Below are positions 46,813 through 58,720 of a stretch of DNA of 64,000 nt, one piece after another. Each line of letters begins with the position of its first letter. Positions within the stretch are counted from its first letter, which is position 1. A program made the position numbers and the translations under genes. The notes below the pieces were generated by a model, which ran no database searches, had not been told where the DNA came from, and saw only the letters and a list, made by a program, of their open reading frames with translations. Where the stretch lies: contig JARUPY010000465.1 in the NCBI GenBank assembly GCA_029817715.1, positions 682,001 to 746,000 of the forward strand, in the 5' to 3' direction. This DNA comes from Melastoma dodecandrum. Taxonomy: Eukaryota; Streptophyta; Magnoliopsida; Myrtales; Melastomataceae.

Positions 46813-49800
46813 CTAATCCATCTCGTCACCTTCAGCAAAAAGCCACTGCTCAAATTCATCTACCTCGTCATCGTAATCTCGCATAAACACCCCATCCATG
46901 TCACCGCGGTCCATTCCTAGCTCTTCACCTCGACATGCAACTCGCAGGAATGGTCTACTCCTTGCTAATGCGTCCACCATATCCCTGTTAACGCTACCTG
47001 TCAAACCTAACCACCTCAACCTCGGGAAGTAAGGCCTCTTCAACCACCTGAATGACAATGCAGTTATACCACCGCAATTGTACAGGTCTAACATTTTCAG
47101 CCTACTCCCACTCCACCCTTCTTCGATGGATTGCATCGATGCCAGTGCCATCACAGAGGTGTCCCCGATTAATGGGCATTGTCTCAGACGAAGTTCCAGA
47201 ATGGGTATATGAGCCCTCACGAGGGATAGTATCCCGTCATCTGATATACCGGGTATATTTGACAGGTCGAGCTCATGCAGTTCGAGCTTGGAAGCGCCGC
47301 CAAATAAAGTCGAGATGCCTTTATCGGTAAGTCTCTTACAACCTCTAAGGGACAATGACACAAGGGAGCCGATAACTCTCCATTTCAAGTGCGACAATCC
47401 TACGTCTGTCACGCTAGAACCTTCCAACTGCAGAATTTTCAACTTGGAAAGAGTTCCGATGGAACGAAGAGCTTCATCCCCTAAATTTTTGCAATCCTTC
47501 AGATCAAGAACCTGCAGATCTGCATTAGATACCAAATTTTTCACACCAAGATTCGTAAGAAGATGGCACCATCTCAAGCTAACATGGGTGAGAGAAAGAG
47601 AAGTCGCACGTATGTCGTGAAAAACCAGATTAGTCAGTAGAGTGCCATGAGCAATCCAGAGCCTGCACAAGCAAGAGCAGGAGTGCAGTAGTGTTTTAAA
47701 ACCGGCATCGCTGACACGACAAAAGCCACCGAGGTATATACTCTCCATGCTAGCACATCTGTCTGCCATAAATAGAATCCCAAGATCATTCACTCGATTG
47801 AAGTATGTAACCAGATAATCCTGGCTGCGAATGAGGCAGAGGTGCTTCAATTTTCCATGATGATTAATTTGTTGAAGCCCATAGTTTGTGAGGTCAAATG
47901 TAAGCCTTGGTTCTATAAGGGGAGCATCTCGAAGATCCAGGCCAGTTAAAGAGATAAGACCCTTAGATAATGTCTCGACCATAACATCGGTGATATAGTC
48001 CACTGAAAGGCTCAATTTCTGAACACTAGGAAATGGAGAAGATTTTATATGTTGCAGGGGATGAGGATCCGCATGAGGACTTAGCAGCTCTGTAATCATA
48101 ACAGATGAAATATAGCCTATCTCAAGACACGTGAGCTTCTCAGAAACGAAATCCCAGACTCGAGCAAAACTCTGACGAACAAATCCTGACATGTCAATCA
48201 TTAAGAACAGATCCTGCCAGAGAATCAATTTAAGAGCATAAATAATGGAAAGCTAGCATATGGAATATAAGTCGGGATTTGATAAGAGCAAACTAGTACA
48301 TCGGTCCACAATAGCTTCAAAGGGCCAGCAGTCGAAACAGGAGCCGGACATAATAATTAGTTTTTCCTTGAGGCAGGAAACAGAGTACTACAACCCCCAT
48401 CAATGGAACAACTTCTGGTTACGACAATATACTAAAGATGGCAATAAAGGAGATAATCTATGGTCAGACTGAACTAACTCGTGCTTGCCCACTAATCTAC
48501 TGAAGTTCTTTTAATGCAGGAATTCGTCAGTTTTGGCTTGGCTCCCCTCCTGATTCAAAGGAAAATGCATATCTAGCCAAAATTTCATGGAATCTATTGG
48601 TTAGATACATGAAGGTAAGGCTACATCCTCACCTAGATACAAAGTGCCCATCAACCTCAATAAAGATGAAATATATTCCGCCCTAAGTCATTCCACAACA
48701 AGTGACTTAAGAACAGTAGATCAATATCATCCAGAACTCAACACATCTATCCTTGTTTGGCATAACACATCATTGTCTTCAAATCAGGAAAGATGACAGA
48801 CAGAATATGCTGAATTTGGAAGTGGAAATAAATACATTAACTGGTTAGAACATGTAAGGCCATATACACAAGACAGACATGAAGTAGAATGTTCAAACTT
48901 ACAAGATATACATCCACACTATATACCAATAGAAAGTATACAAGAAAACGATGCTCACTTCCAGCTGAGAGCATCCACTGAGTAACTCCTCAAGTTCAGA
49001 AACGTGCAGTGCTCGGCCTCGGTTTTCAGCGATAGGACCCAAATAGAGAGACCTAAAGAAAGTAAACAAGATGTGTTAAAAAGGAGAATTCTGCAACTGT
49101 CAAATTATCAAACAAAGCCACACTCCAATCAATATCTGTTACTGGGGAAAATCAAATATTGAAATATATCAGCAAAAAATGCAACTGTAACAAAAAAGAA
49201 AGAGAGAAAAACACCAACTTTAGGTCCTTGCAACGCGACCCAATCTCCGAAAGCAATCTGCCGCTGAAATCACTGCAGTTGCGGAGATGAAGCTCCTGCA
49301 GTGATGGCCTGAGCAACAAGTCAATGGCATTGTCATTGAGCCGGTCACAGTCGACTTTCAAGCTCATCATCATCGGATTACACGGCAGAAGTGGTCGCAG
49401 TTGCTCCGGGGAAGGTGCAATGTCCTGCACCTCAGAAAATCCCGATCAATTCAATCACCAACACATTCACATTAATTTCCCTAAATCATACCCATAGAAA
49501 AACCATCCAAGGCACACTTTGTCTCGGTTTCCCGGTTCTCAACGATGATTTAATCCAAACACGAAAGAAGCATCAATTTTTTTGGTTACTCCTCTTTTTA
49601 CTCACTTTGGCAAATTCATGAAAGCCCAAGCCTGGATACACAAGCCCTCACCTAGGACGATACCCACAGCGGGATCAAACCAGAAACCCGAAATTGATCT
49701 GCAGTTCTCTTTTCTGCAAGCTGGGGAAGGGGGTGGGGGGTATTCAAATCATTCCTTGAATGATTAGGTTCAATCCCACACAACGGGTATCGAGGCTGAA

Positions 49801-50369
49801 GACTTCTCTAACCACATGAATTACCAGATGCAATCAAGGAAATCCGATCGGGCTTATCTCATAGATCATTCTGTACGGACCTACTCCATCAACTCAAAGC
49901 ATTTCAGCCGATGCACAACCCTCTCTCCTAAGTTTCCCTCAAAGCAACCAATCAACATCCCTCTCCTTCTCCTCGCATCAGGGAACACTCCAACTACGAT
50001 TCCGCATGGAAATTTCAACACAGCGAACATAATGAGCACCACAAACATAGTCAAACACAGTAAATCACACCAAACGTCCGACAGAGAAGACGGAGAAGGG
50101 GGACGACGAGAAGAGAAACAACGTACGAGGAGGTGGAAGTCGGGGAGGAAGGAGAGGACGTGGGAGGCGCACAACCTGAGCGACCTGCAAGTAGAACCCG
50201 CCGAGCAGATCGACGACACATCGAGCTTGATCATGATGGACGCAATCAACGCCGCAGGTAACTGGTCCAATCCCCCTGCAACCTCTACGTTTCCACCGCC
50301 TCCTCCTCCTCTGCCACTCCCCATCGCCTCCGATCTCCCGGTGACGCTGGGGGTCGGGTTGGTCGCCAT
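46813..50369 (-). CDS. FBL10: F-box/LRR protein, FBL10-like, 4 exons
   Basis: Probable substrate-recognition subunit of an SCF ubiquitin ligase. Exons 50369-50127, 49424-49219, 49052-48959 and 48213-46813; phases agree, 647 aa, against about 656 in Arabidopsis FBL10 (At2g17020). An Ala/Gly-rich start leads into the F-box (LDQLPAALIASIMIKLDVSS, CRSLRLCASHVLSF), about residues 33-75. LRRs follow, with HLRNCSDFSGRLLSEIGSRC early and, in exon 4, FMADRCASMESIYLGGFCRV, VLDLKDCKNLGDEALRSIG and MLDLYNCGGITALSFRWLK. The C-terminus is acidic. The first three exons are short and separated by introns of 0.2-0.75 kb; the last holds most of the LRRs. The substrate is unknown. Confidence 0.92.
49620..49800. 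repeat. Possible inserted repeat in FBL10-like intron 1
   Basis: The stretch has a different texture from the rest of the intron: GC-richer, a G run at 49726-49739, and two opposed blocks mentioning GATACCC / GGGTATC about 130 bases apart. It looks like a small transposon or SINE fragment, but I could not define ends or a target duplication. Confidence 0.25.
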
Positions 50370-50535
50370 TGTTCGTGGGAAATAGGAAACAGGATAGATT
50401 GGGTAAAAGGTAGCTTTTTAATTTTTTTTTTTCCGTGGCAGGCTTGTCGTAAGGCATCACGAAACGACACCGTTTTAGGAGAGCGATAGCGTTATTAAAA
50501 AAACGGAGAAGCAATCGATTCCGCTGGATTCCGAT

Positions 50536-51000
50536 ATGGGCCGACTCACCGGTGACCTCGTCGGTCCGATCGCCAAACACCTCCACACTGCCACCGACCT
50601 CCTAGTCTGCTCCTCATGGCGCTCCTCCCTCAACCTCCACCTCCATCGCCAAGCTGTTATTATTTTCTCTGAGGAGCGTCGTTGAGCTTTTTGAAAATAT
50701 CTATCCATGTAATGATCTTGTTAGCCTATTAAGCTTGTATCTAGAAGAAAAAAAATTCTGCTGTTCTTTGTTTTGGTTGATTACAGATAGATTTTTACTT
50801 TCAGGTGCGAAACCAGTAGGAGTTGGCGAGATCGTATAGAGCGTCTTCCCTGGTTTCACCGATGTCTGCCGCTGACATTGCAAATAAGGCCTCTGGACGT
50901 CTCTCGCGCAAACATCATGCACTCGAACATTGAAAGATTCCTTCCTTTCTCGTTGCAATTTAACGAAGATGGTGACATAATCGTCCGGCTAATACCTTAG
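50536..51000 (+). pseudogene. Unassigned coding-like pieces, perhaps an F-box-type relic
   Basis: An ATG at 50536 opens 49 codons (MGRLTGDLVGPIAKHL, then CSSWRSSLNLHLHR) to a TGA at 50683-50685. After an AT-rich stretch and an acceptor-like TTTCAG, a second frame at 50806-51000 reads SWRDRIERLPWFHRCLPL and onward for 64 codons to TAG. Both look protein-like, and the repeated Ser-Trp-Arg motif suggests an F-box-like N-terminus. No donor joins them in phase: the second piece needs phase 2 and none is available. So it is a relic or a misread. It sits head-to-head with the FBL10-like gene, 166 bases apart. Confidence 0.3.
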
Positions 51001-51408
51001 CTTACTAGATTATGCTTCAAACCACTGCATAATCGCATTTTGGCATTCTTGGTGGAGATGTTGACACTCTTGAATCTCACTGCAATATGTGGTTTATTGC
51101 ACAGAAGGCATTTCTCAGCCTTATGCTGCCTTCTGATCATTCCAAGTCAATAGTTTTAGGCCATTCAATCAATTAACGTAACATGCTACTGGCTTCACTA
51201 GCAAAGGGATTTGGTACATTATGACTTAAACTAGAAATGGGGTCAGACCAAGATTACCACAGCACCCAGATTTGAACTAATCCTAGGACATGTACACGAA
51301 TCCAATCCCCCCCCCCCATTAGTCCTCTACTTATCCAACCCATTAGTCCTCTACTTATCCAACACGGATGCGACGAACATAAAATGTCGTGCCCCGGCTT
51401 CGCAAAGC

Positions 51409-53822
51409 TCAGTCTCGCTCTGGGGCAACACCTGAAGACCTCCTTGAACTTATGTTTCCAGCATATGACCACACTTTTTCAGGATCAAGACCGGCAGGCT
51501 TTTTCTCCTGCATATCCATGAGTTTCTTATCCTTGGCTGAAATAGTCCTTCCCGGGCTTCCGCTAATTGGTGTAGATGAAAAGAAGGTTGGAGTCGCGAA
51601 AGGTGATGTCAACGGTGTTTGTTTCATCGAAAATGGACTGGGAGACATCCGCTTTTGAATGGGTTGGCAACCGAGGCCGCCCCTAGCAAAGAGAGACATG
51701 GAATCCACCACGGAACATCTCTTCACTGCATCATCGACATATATGATGTCATCAATCCTTGCCGTTATGTTGAAAGCTAAGCTCTCCATTACTCTCGAAT
51801 AGCTTTCGAGGATTGATTGTCCAACATCCTGAAAGAAGCCGAAGTAAGAAGCGGACATCTTTCTAGTAATCTCGAGAAGGGACTGCAGGGTCGAATTCAT
51901 TGCTCAAATGAAAGCTACACCAGCGGGATCCTACTAATAACATCTAAGCACATTAAGATAACGACGAGCACTTTAAGTCTGTAAATACCCTTTACCAATG
52001 CAAAGAAATTACCTTATTGTGCAGGATCTTGTTCATGTCCAGTGCAGTCTGAGGGAGGGCAGGATAGCGAAGTCGTAGGCTCTGTAAGAGTGTCTCTGCT
52101 CGGTCGGCAAGGAAATGGTTCTTGTCTCCATCCACCACAAGTCCCTTAACTTTACCGCCCCACGACATCTGCCTCCCCTTCCGCCGGTTGACGCTTCTTC
52201 TTTGATCCTTCTGTTTCCATACATGGACTGCTGCCTCAATTCTGTTTACTACCTCGAGGGTTTGATGCTCGGAGGAGAGGTCCAGGGAGTCGATCAGGCA
52301 TTCCGGGGAGAACTGCTCGGCTGTTATGTATCGATAGATGATGCTGCCCAGACAATCTTTGCCACTCTGTCAGTCATATTGAACGATAATTATGTCAAAT
52401 CAGACCACCACAATGACATACTTGCACATCAGACAAAGGGTGCTGCGAACGAAAATCCATCTGTGGCAGTTGAGGATTAATAATCATCATTTGGCAATAC
52501 TACCTTTGGCAAAGTTTCCAAGTAAGCATTGGGAATCTCCATTTCGGCAAGCACGCTACTGTTGATTGCCATAGCTGCCTTCAGTATCTGGTTTGCACAG
52601 TCCCTGCATTGGTGCAGCCGCTTCCTCGCTTCCTCCGACAATCCATTGGATGGCACTTTGGGGCAAGGCAACCACCATTTGTCTTCCTCCCTCACCGAGG
52701 GCCTCCCTCCAGCCGAATCCTTTGTGCAGACATCACCGTCTTCAATCAATATCCCACGATCAACATACCAAAACTCCGTCTCCAAGAACCCATCGAGTAT
52801 GCCAACCAACATGGCATCGAGCTTCTTGAGAGCAGGGAGGTTCACGTACAAATCTGAGCGTGGCCTCACCGCCATTACTTCGTAGGCATTCCCACCTGGA
52901 AACTGCTGTATCGAAGGAACAAGTTCCACTATCGAATTGCTTACGCATAACAGCCAGCCCATTTCTCTGCACCACATTGCCTTCTTCTGGGGTGCCAGGG
53001 GCCCTAGTCGCCATAACTCGCCAAAAACCGTCGCTGTCATCCAGTTCAAAAATTAGTAAGACAAAAAGAATTCGCTGCGAACAAAGGCAGGGTGCATTGG
53101 GAGGCATATGCGAAGGCAATGACCATATGGGAACTGCCATCAGGTCGATGGGAATTACCGGAGAGGTTGGTGATGGCGTTGGAAATGGCAAGAGCAGTGC
53201 AAACCCCTTTGCCTCCCCCGGACATGTCTTCCCCAAGAAGCAGCTTGGCAAATCTTTCCTTCATCATCTCTATCTCTGAGGAATTGACAAGTTCAAACCG
53301 ACATCATTTTTCAAACAATCAATTCCAATAGGAACTGGCCCACCCACACGCACACGCACACGAACGAAACAACAACATCCATCCAAATCAAGCACTGGAC
53401 AGCCTTCCTGAAAATCTACTAAAGCATTTCTGAAGCGTCTGCGCGACGACGCACAATGCCGAAATCAGTTCGGAACTCCACACCAATTCGAGCAGAATTT
53501 CCACTTCCACCAGATATTTACCGGGGAAATCGCCCTCCTGCTTCCCTTCCTTCTTCGTGTCCCATAAGACCACATCCCTTCCCCCGACGACCGGCGCCAT
53601 GACATTAGCAGGGAAACTAAAGCTCCACCCCGCCGCAGGTCGAGGAGTCGAAGCCAGGGAGGTGGAGCAACCCTCCCCCTCGAAATGAACGCAGCCGTTG
53701 TTTTTGTAGTGGTAGTCCCTGCAGGAGAAGCTGCTGCAACTATCAGACTCGCTGACGTCAGCGCTGAGGCTGTAACTGCCTCTCCTCTCCTCGTCGTCGT
53801 CGTCGGAAGAAACGCTGGCCAT
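51409..53822 (-). CDS. ROPGEF: Rop guanine nucleotide exchange factor (RopGEF, PRONE domain), 5 exons
   Basis: Activates plant Rho-type GTPases (ROPs) at the plasma membrane, usually downstream of receptor kinases. Exons 53822-53522, 53275-53159, 53033-52504, 52366-52013 and 51828-51409; phases agree, 573 aa. The variable N-terminus is Asp/Ser-rich. The PRONE domain starts near residue 101 with [20 protein letters not shown] and contains [55 protein letters not shown] and EFWYVDRGI. Exon 4 has [47 protein letters not shown] and [11 protein letters not shown]. Exon 5 gives [20 protein letters not shown], then a Ser/Pro/Thr-rich C-terminal tail, the part that in other RopGEFs inhibits the domain. 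I cannot assign the paralogue number. Confidence 0.93.
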
Positions 53823-55790
53823 CTGCTGAAACAGCTTCCCGGTGGGAAGTGGCGGCAGATCTCAGGTGCGGCGCAATGACTTTACGGTGCACTCGCGGAG
53901 CAGAGGATCGTCGCCGAAGGGGGAAAAATAAAACGGGTGTGGGGGGTGTGAAGCCGCAGCGCAACGTTGGGAAAGTGCAGCAAACCTTTATCTTTTCCTT
54001 CTCTCTCTCTTCCCTCTCCCTCTAGGAATGGCGATGATGATGATGATGTTGATGAGGTTGTAGTCTGATGGCGAGTGATGATGAATTCAACAACCCCACG
54101 TCAAACAATTATTTATAACGTAAAACTCATCTAATTGCCGTAATTACGATTGAAAATTGTGACATTAAATTTAGGAAAGCGGTTCCAAACCCACCCAATA
54201 ATTAAGCTAAGTGAAGCGTGTCGTAATTAAGAAGCCCGTCATTAAGAAAGTGACTTGGTGGTATCCAGACACTGAATAGATTTTTTTGTAAAAAAATAAA
54301 TAAATTTTACGACTTAAAGCTGAATTATATAATGGGGGAGGGTTGTCATTTTCTCTCCCGACAACGAGACCTGCTTTTTTACGCTTTTTCCTTTCTGGCC
54401 CACCAGATTTCTTACCAATAATTATTTGTTCATTAATAAACAACCCAGGGCAACCCCCCTCCCCCCGCATGGAGCAAGGACATCATCATCGTCGAGTGTG
54501 GTGGGTGTCCATTTCTGGGGATGAGTTAAAGCAGCAGACTTTATGAAAAGAATTGGAAAAATCCTGCTCACAAGAATTGGAATTATTGGGGGTCACTGTT
54601 GGTCTGTGTGTGTGGGGGTGTAGGTTGTGTTAGGTCGGCCGGCTCTGTACGCCCCGACCGGGTAGCCGCCTAAAGCCAGTGTGGTCGGTCCCATTCACCA
54701 ACACCCCTGACGTGTGAACACAGACAGAGTCGACCCTACCCCGCTGCACTGCGCCACACCCACCTCCGAAATCTACGTCACCCATGCTATTTCTAACTGT
54801 TTTGTCCTGTTTATATACAATAAACGCTGATAGTGTCGGAAAAAAATAGTTAGGGTTCAAAATATGTTTTATTTAACAAAAACAAAATGCTTTTATTATT
54901 GACAAAAATATCGATTTGTGATTGCGAGTCGTGGAAGAAAAAATCAAAACTTTTGACTTCCAACGTAAAGTGTTAATTTAAGGACAGATTTTTTCAAACG
55001 TGAAACTGATATTTTACCTAAAATCAAAAGTGGGGGAGATAAATGAAGGCCCTTTGAAACAAACCTGTTTGTAATGTTTTGATTCTTGGGTTTCTTCCAT
55101 TGACAAATGATGGATGACATGAATGATGAACAGACAATACCCCCATTATTGTCTGATCTTCAGTAAACGAGGAGTTAATTAATTAGTTGGGATTTCGGGG
55201 AGAGGAAGGAAGATTTGTAATAAATTCATTTGACGATCCAAACTTAAGATGAAGTGTGGTAAGTAGTTTTTATAGTTAAGATAAGACAGAGACACGGTCA
55301 AACTCCCCAACCCTCCCTAAGTTCCGACAATTCATTCATATTCATTGACACAATAATGTCCACGCTGTCTTTACAAATTCCCTCCCTCATTCCAATTTCA
55401 AGGCTCTTTTTTTTTTTAATGAATTAGTGAGGATTGGAGGCTTCGGAATTATTTAAATGTTGTCGTGCCCCTCGTGAACTTTTGAATGTAATGTGAGATC
55501 AACGTGAAATTTCAAATTTCAGTATTTTTTTTTTAAAATTCAAAAGTTTGCAATCCTCCTTCACTTCTTTTTCAAAAACAATGGGGGAATCTCCTTGAGT
55601 GATCACAATCAATCAAATCGCATATCCTCTTCTCGAATCCATCTCTTGTATGATTAAAGCGCGGGTTTAATATTGATTTGGGCCTAATTCGAAATGGGCC
55701 GAACGGCCCAATAGAGGGTTTGGAGACTCTGGAGAGGCGCGCATCACGGTTTGTTACTTGTGCGTGTGCACGCGAGGGTGAAGGAAGGTT
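53823..55790. other. RopGEF 5' flank and intergenic region
   Basis: A CT-rich leader-like run and a (GAT)n stretch lie at about 53995-54055 upstream of RopGEF. A GC-richer island at 54640-54790 carries no recognisable gene. The rest is AT-rich with A/T runs. Confidence 0.45.
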
Positions 55791-56303
55791 GTCGGAGGGA
55801 CAATGCAGGTGGGCTTTCGCCTCTCCACATCGCCGCGGGTTATGCGAGGCCCGGTGTAATGAAGGTCCTGATCGAGCTGTGAGCTGACGTGGAAGTCATG
55901 AACGAGAAGGGGAAGATACTGTTGGAACTGGCGAAGGAGATCTTGAGGGTGACGCCGAAGGGGAACCCGGCACAGTTCGCTCAACGCTTGGTGCTCGAGG
56001 GCGTGGTTAAGGAGTTGGGAGGGGTGGTTTTCGAGTACGCAGAGGTGGTTGAGGTGATGCAGAAGAGACGGAAGAGGGATAATTTGGAGTATCTAGTGAG
56101 GTGGAAGGATGGAGGCGAGAACGAGTGGGTGAAGGCCAAGTGGGTGGCTGAGGATTTGGTCCGTGATTTCGAGCAAGGACTGGAGTATGCCATGGCTGAG
56201 GGTGTGGTCGGAAAGAGGGTTGGGGACGACGGAAAGATGGAGTACCTAGTGAGTGGGCGGACATAGAGGAGTAGACTTGGGAGCCGGAGGAGAACGTGGA
56301 TCC
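55791..56303 (+). pseudogene. CAO: cpSRP43 (chloroplast SRP 43 kDa) pseudogene fragment
   Basis: The fragment aligns with the C-terminal half of cpSRP43, the ankyrin/chromodomain subunit that targets light-harvesting proteins to thylakoids. It starts in the last ankyrin repeat (DNAGGLSPLHIAAGYARPGV). It meets a TGA at 55880-55882 where the family has Gly in ELGAD, then runs open through [50 protein letters not shown] and [14 protein letters not shown]. Near 56250 one base is missing in the Lys-Trp codon pair. In the shifted frame a TAG at 56272-56274 interrupts the last chromodomain before TWEPEENVDP. Two stops, one frameshift and the missing first half make a coding role very unlikely. Arabidopsis cpSRP43 is, as far as I recall, intronless, so lack of introns does not tell whether this is a retrocopy. 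The open stretch 55889-56266 alone could mislead gene finders. Confidence 0.85.
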
Positions 56304-57385
56304 GTGTCGCCCACAGTTGAGTCCGTATCGCCCACAGATGAGTCTAAGTGAGGTTACATGGAAGGAGCTCATTCGATTGGATGGTTTTGGCCAGACATCC
56401 ATGGTTGGCACATTCAGCTTAACTGTAGATGGTTATTGTGACATAATTGACATAGGAATTCGGCCTAAGGACAGTAAGGTTGATTACCATCGCAGCCAAA
56501 TCATTGGCATGGGTAAGATTTTTTGTGATGATCAAGGTTTTTTTATGGAGGGATGGAGTTTGTATCTGTCTCTTGCCTTTTGGCTACAAAGATGGAGTGC
56601 TGTAAACTCTAAGATCATACTACAAGTCCTCCGGGTATTTCTTGAGCGATCATGTCTGACTGGATTGTGGCCCGGCTCTCCTTTTCCCTCCATCTCTGCC
56701 CAAGAATTTCCAAGATCCTCAATTTGAAGGTCCCTGAGCGCTAGCAGAACCGTGGAGTGACATAGCTCATCCGCCTCTTCCCTGGCATTCTAACAGAATA
56801 GGTTTCATACCTGAAAGAACAGAGATAATGTACTCCTAATTTCGAATTTATGGTCCAAATTTTCAAAATTTCGACTTCATGTGGATGGGACGATACACAT
56901 GAACGCAGTCCTCAAAGAAGTTGAACTCTTAGAGTTCGACTTCGCCTTACTACGACCAAACACTTAGAAATTTTCTAAGTGTTGGAGCGAAGGAGACTGT
57001 CTGATGAGTTCGAGTTCTCGCATTAAGGAAGTCGAACATGATCTCTTGTAAAAAAAGAAGCCCCTAACCACGATAACCTTTTTATTTATTTAGACCAAAG
57101 TCGAACTTATAGGGTTCGACTTACTTCTTTCGAGTTTGAAGCTGTATATGAGTAATTTTGAAACTTACGACATTAAATTTGAAAATATTTTGTTGGCTAC
57201 CGGTATTTAGGAACAAAACTCTAAATCAGGACGGAGGAACCAAATGTGGAGTCCCATATGTCGCCCAATCACATTGATAAGATCAACAACGCAATCGAGA
57301 GACAATGAGCACCTTACAACGAGAGATCTCCTGCAGGAAACAAAGCGAGAGAACCTGGCCCGTCCCTGCAGACGGTCTCACAAAA
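56304..57385. other. Intergenic region
   Basis: An open frame at 56296-56727 continues out of the cpSRP43 relic but has no family resemblance. No other feature seen. Confidence 0.4.
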
Positions 57386-57459
57386 ATTCGATTTCCCAGA
57401 CGAGTAACGACGCAGAACCAAACTCACAAGCAACGTTAAGCATCTGACTGATCGTCTGG
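57386..57459 (+). repeat. Diverged ~73-bp direct repeat, copy 1
   Basis: Begins ATTCGATTTCCCAGACGAGT and ends CATCTGACTGATCGTCTGG. The related copy is 57899-57971. Confidence 0.7.
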
Positions 57460-57898
57460 ACTTCTCATTCCAAATCAAAACATTATAGAAGGTCGCAGAA
57501 AAAGCAAACCTGATGCCATGATGTTTCCCCCTTTAAGCCACCCAAGAGGAAATTGACGTGGCAGATGATTAATAAAATGCTTGCATCAAGAAGGCTCAGC
57601 CATCCACATTCCCGTCAACGGACAAAGGCAAACTCGTGTCATCCCATTTGACGATGACCAACCAGCCCATCCACGAGTGATTCCCATAGGGCATCGCCAT
57701 CCCTTCCAGAACAATGAAAACTTCATCAGACAAGGGAAGGATGACAGGTGAAATCACAATAACTTAAAAAACCATTTGCCTCTTAACAAAACAAGAACCA
57801 GATTCGTCAATTTCGATATCAATAAGTCGTGTGGTGTCCAGATGTAGCTCGATTACTACGAAAAGCTTCAGCAAAATCGGGCAACGATGAACACCGAT

Positions 57899-57971
57899 AT
57901 TCGATTTCCCAGACAAGTAACGACGCCGAGCCAACGGAATAGAAAATGGCAAGCATCTGACTATTGTCTGG
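57899..57971 (+). repeat. Diverged ~73-bp direct repeat, copy 2
   Basis: Begins ATTCGATTTCCCAGACAAGT and ends CATCTGACTATTGTCTGG; copy spacing is about 513 bases. This suggests a local segmental duplication or a transposon family. Confidence 0.7.
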
Positions 57972-58633
57972 TCTAAAAAAAATGCTCGAATTGGCTCAGA
58001 TCCAGCACCACGCAATCCAACATAGAACGAGTAACGAGGGGATCGAGCGCCATGCCATGGGACGATCTGCAGGAAGCACAGGCAAATCGGAGGGAGCCAC
58101 TCATCCTGACGCTGCAGGCGGAAAGCAAGCAGCAGCGGGGGATGGGGTGGGAGGACTGGGAGTGTGGAGTCGACAAACAGCGGCCTCGTTTAAAAGGCGG
58201 GAAAGGCGGCGGACGAAGATGGAACGTGGGCTTAGGGTTGCTGCTGCCGCTGTTGTTTGTTAATGGGTTTCAGTTTGGGCCCAATAAGAAAAGCCCGTGA
58301 TGGATACGGAGTGAAACTACTTGTTTGCCCTCACCACTATCTCCGACCAAGAATACAAAGGAACCGCGACGATTCATCGTTTTTTACGGTAATATGATTA
58401 ATTTTTTTTCAAAAAAATTTATATTTGTAAAACATCGTCAATATCATCCTTATGTCTCGATCGGAAATCAAATAACTCAATTTATAAAGAAAAGGAGATT
58501 CCTAATAAAACATTACTTTAAGAAAGGTACGTCATTGTTGGAAACCTTAACATTAATAGCGTGTCGCGATTGGTAACCTCAACATTCGAATACTTGAATT
58601 TTTTTTTAAATGTCTTATTCTATCGTTGATCAG
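57972..58633. other. Intergenic region
   Basis: A GC-richer part at 57990-58260 has open frames on both strands but no recognised protein. The rest is AT-rich. Confidence 0.4.
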
Positions 58634-58720
58634 ATATTTCACCCGCAAACCGATGGCCAGACGAAGCGAGCAAATGCATTGTTGGAGGAATACCTTCGGC
58701 ACTACGTGACGACAAGTTCG
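58634..58720 (+). mobile_element. Ty3/Gypsy-type integrase scrap
   Basis: Twenty-nine uninterrupted codons start FHPQTDGQTKRANALLEEYL, the well-known motif after the integrase core of plant Ty3-type LTR retrotransposons. Nothing else of the element (reverse transcriptase, LTRs) is seen nearby, so it is a short relic. Confidence 0.75.

Noticed and set aside
52115..53331. Several plus-strand frames of 78-139 codons
   Set aside because: All are antisense shadows of RopGEF exons.
54620..54790. GC-rich island as a possible exon or RNA gene
   Set aside because: No frame, fold or family could be recognised.
56296..56727. 143-codon plus-strand frame after the cpSRP43 relic
   Set aside because: Its first codons are out-of-frame relic sequence; the rest has no recognisable family or splice support.
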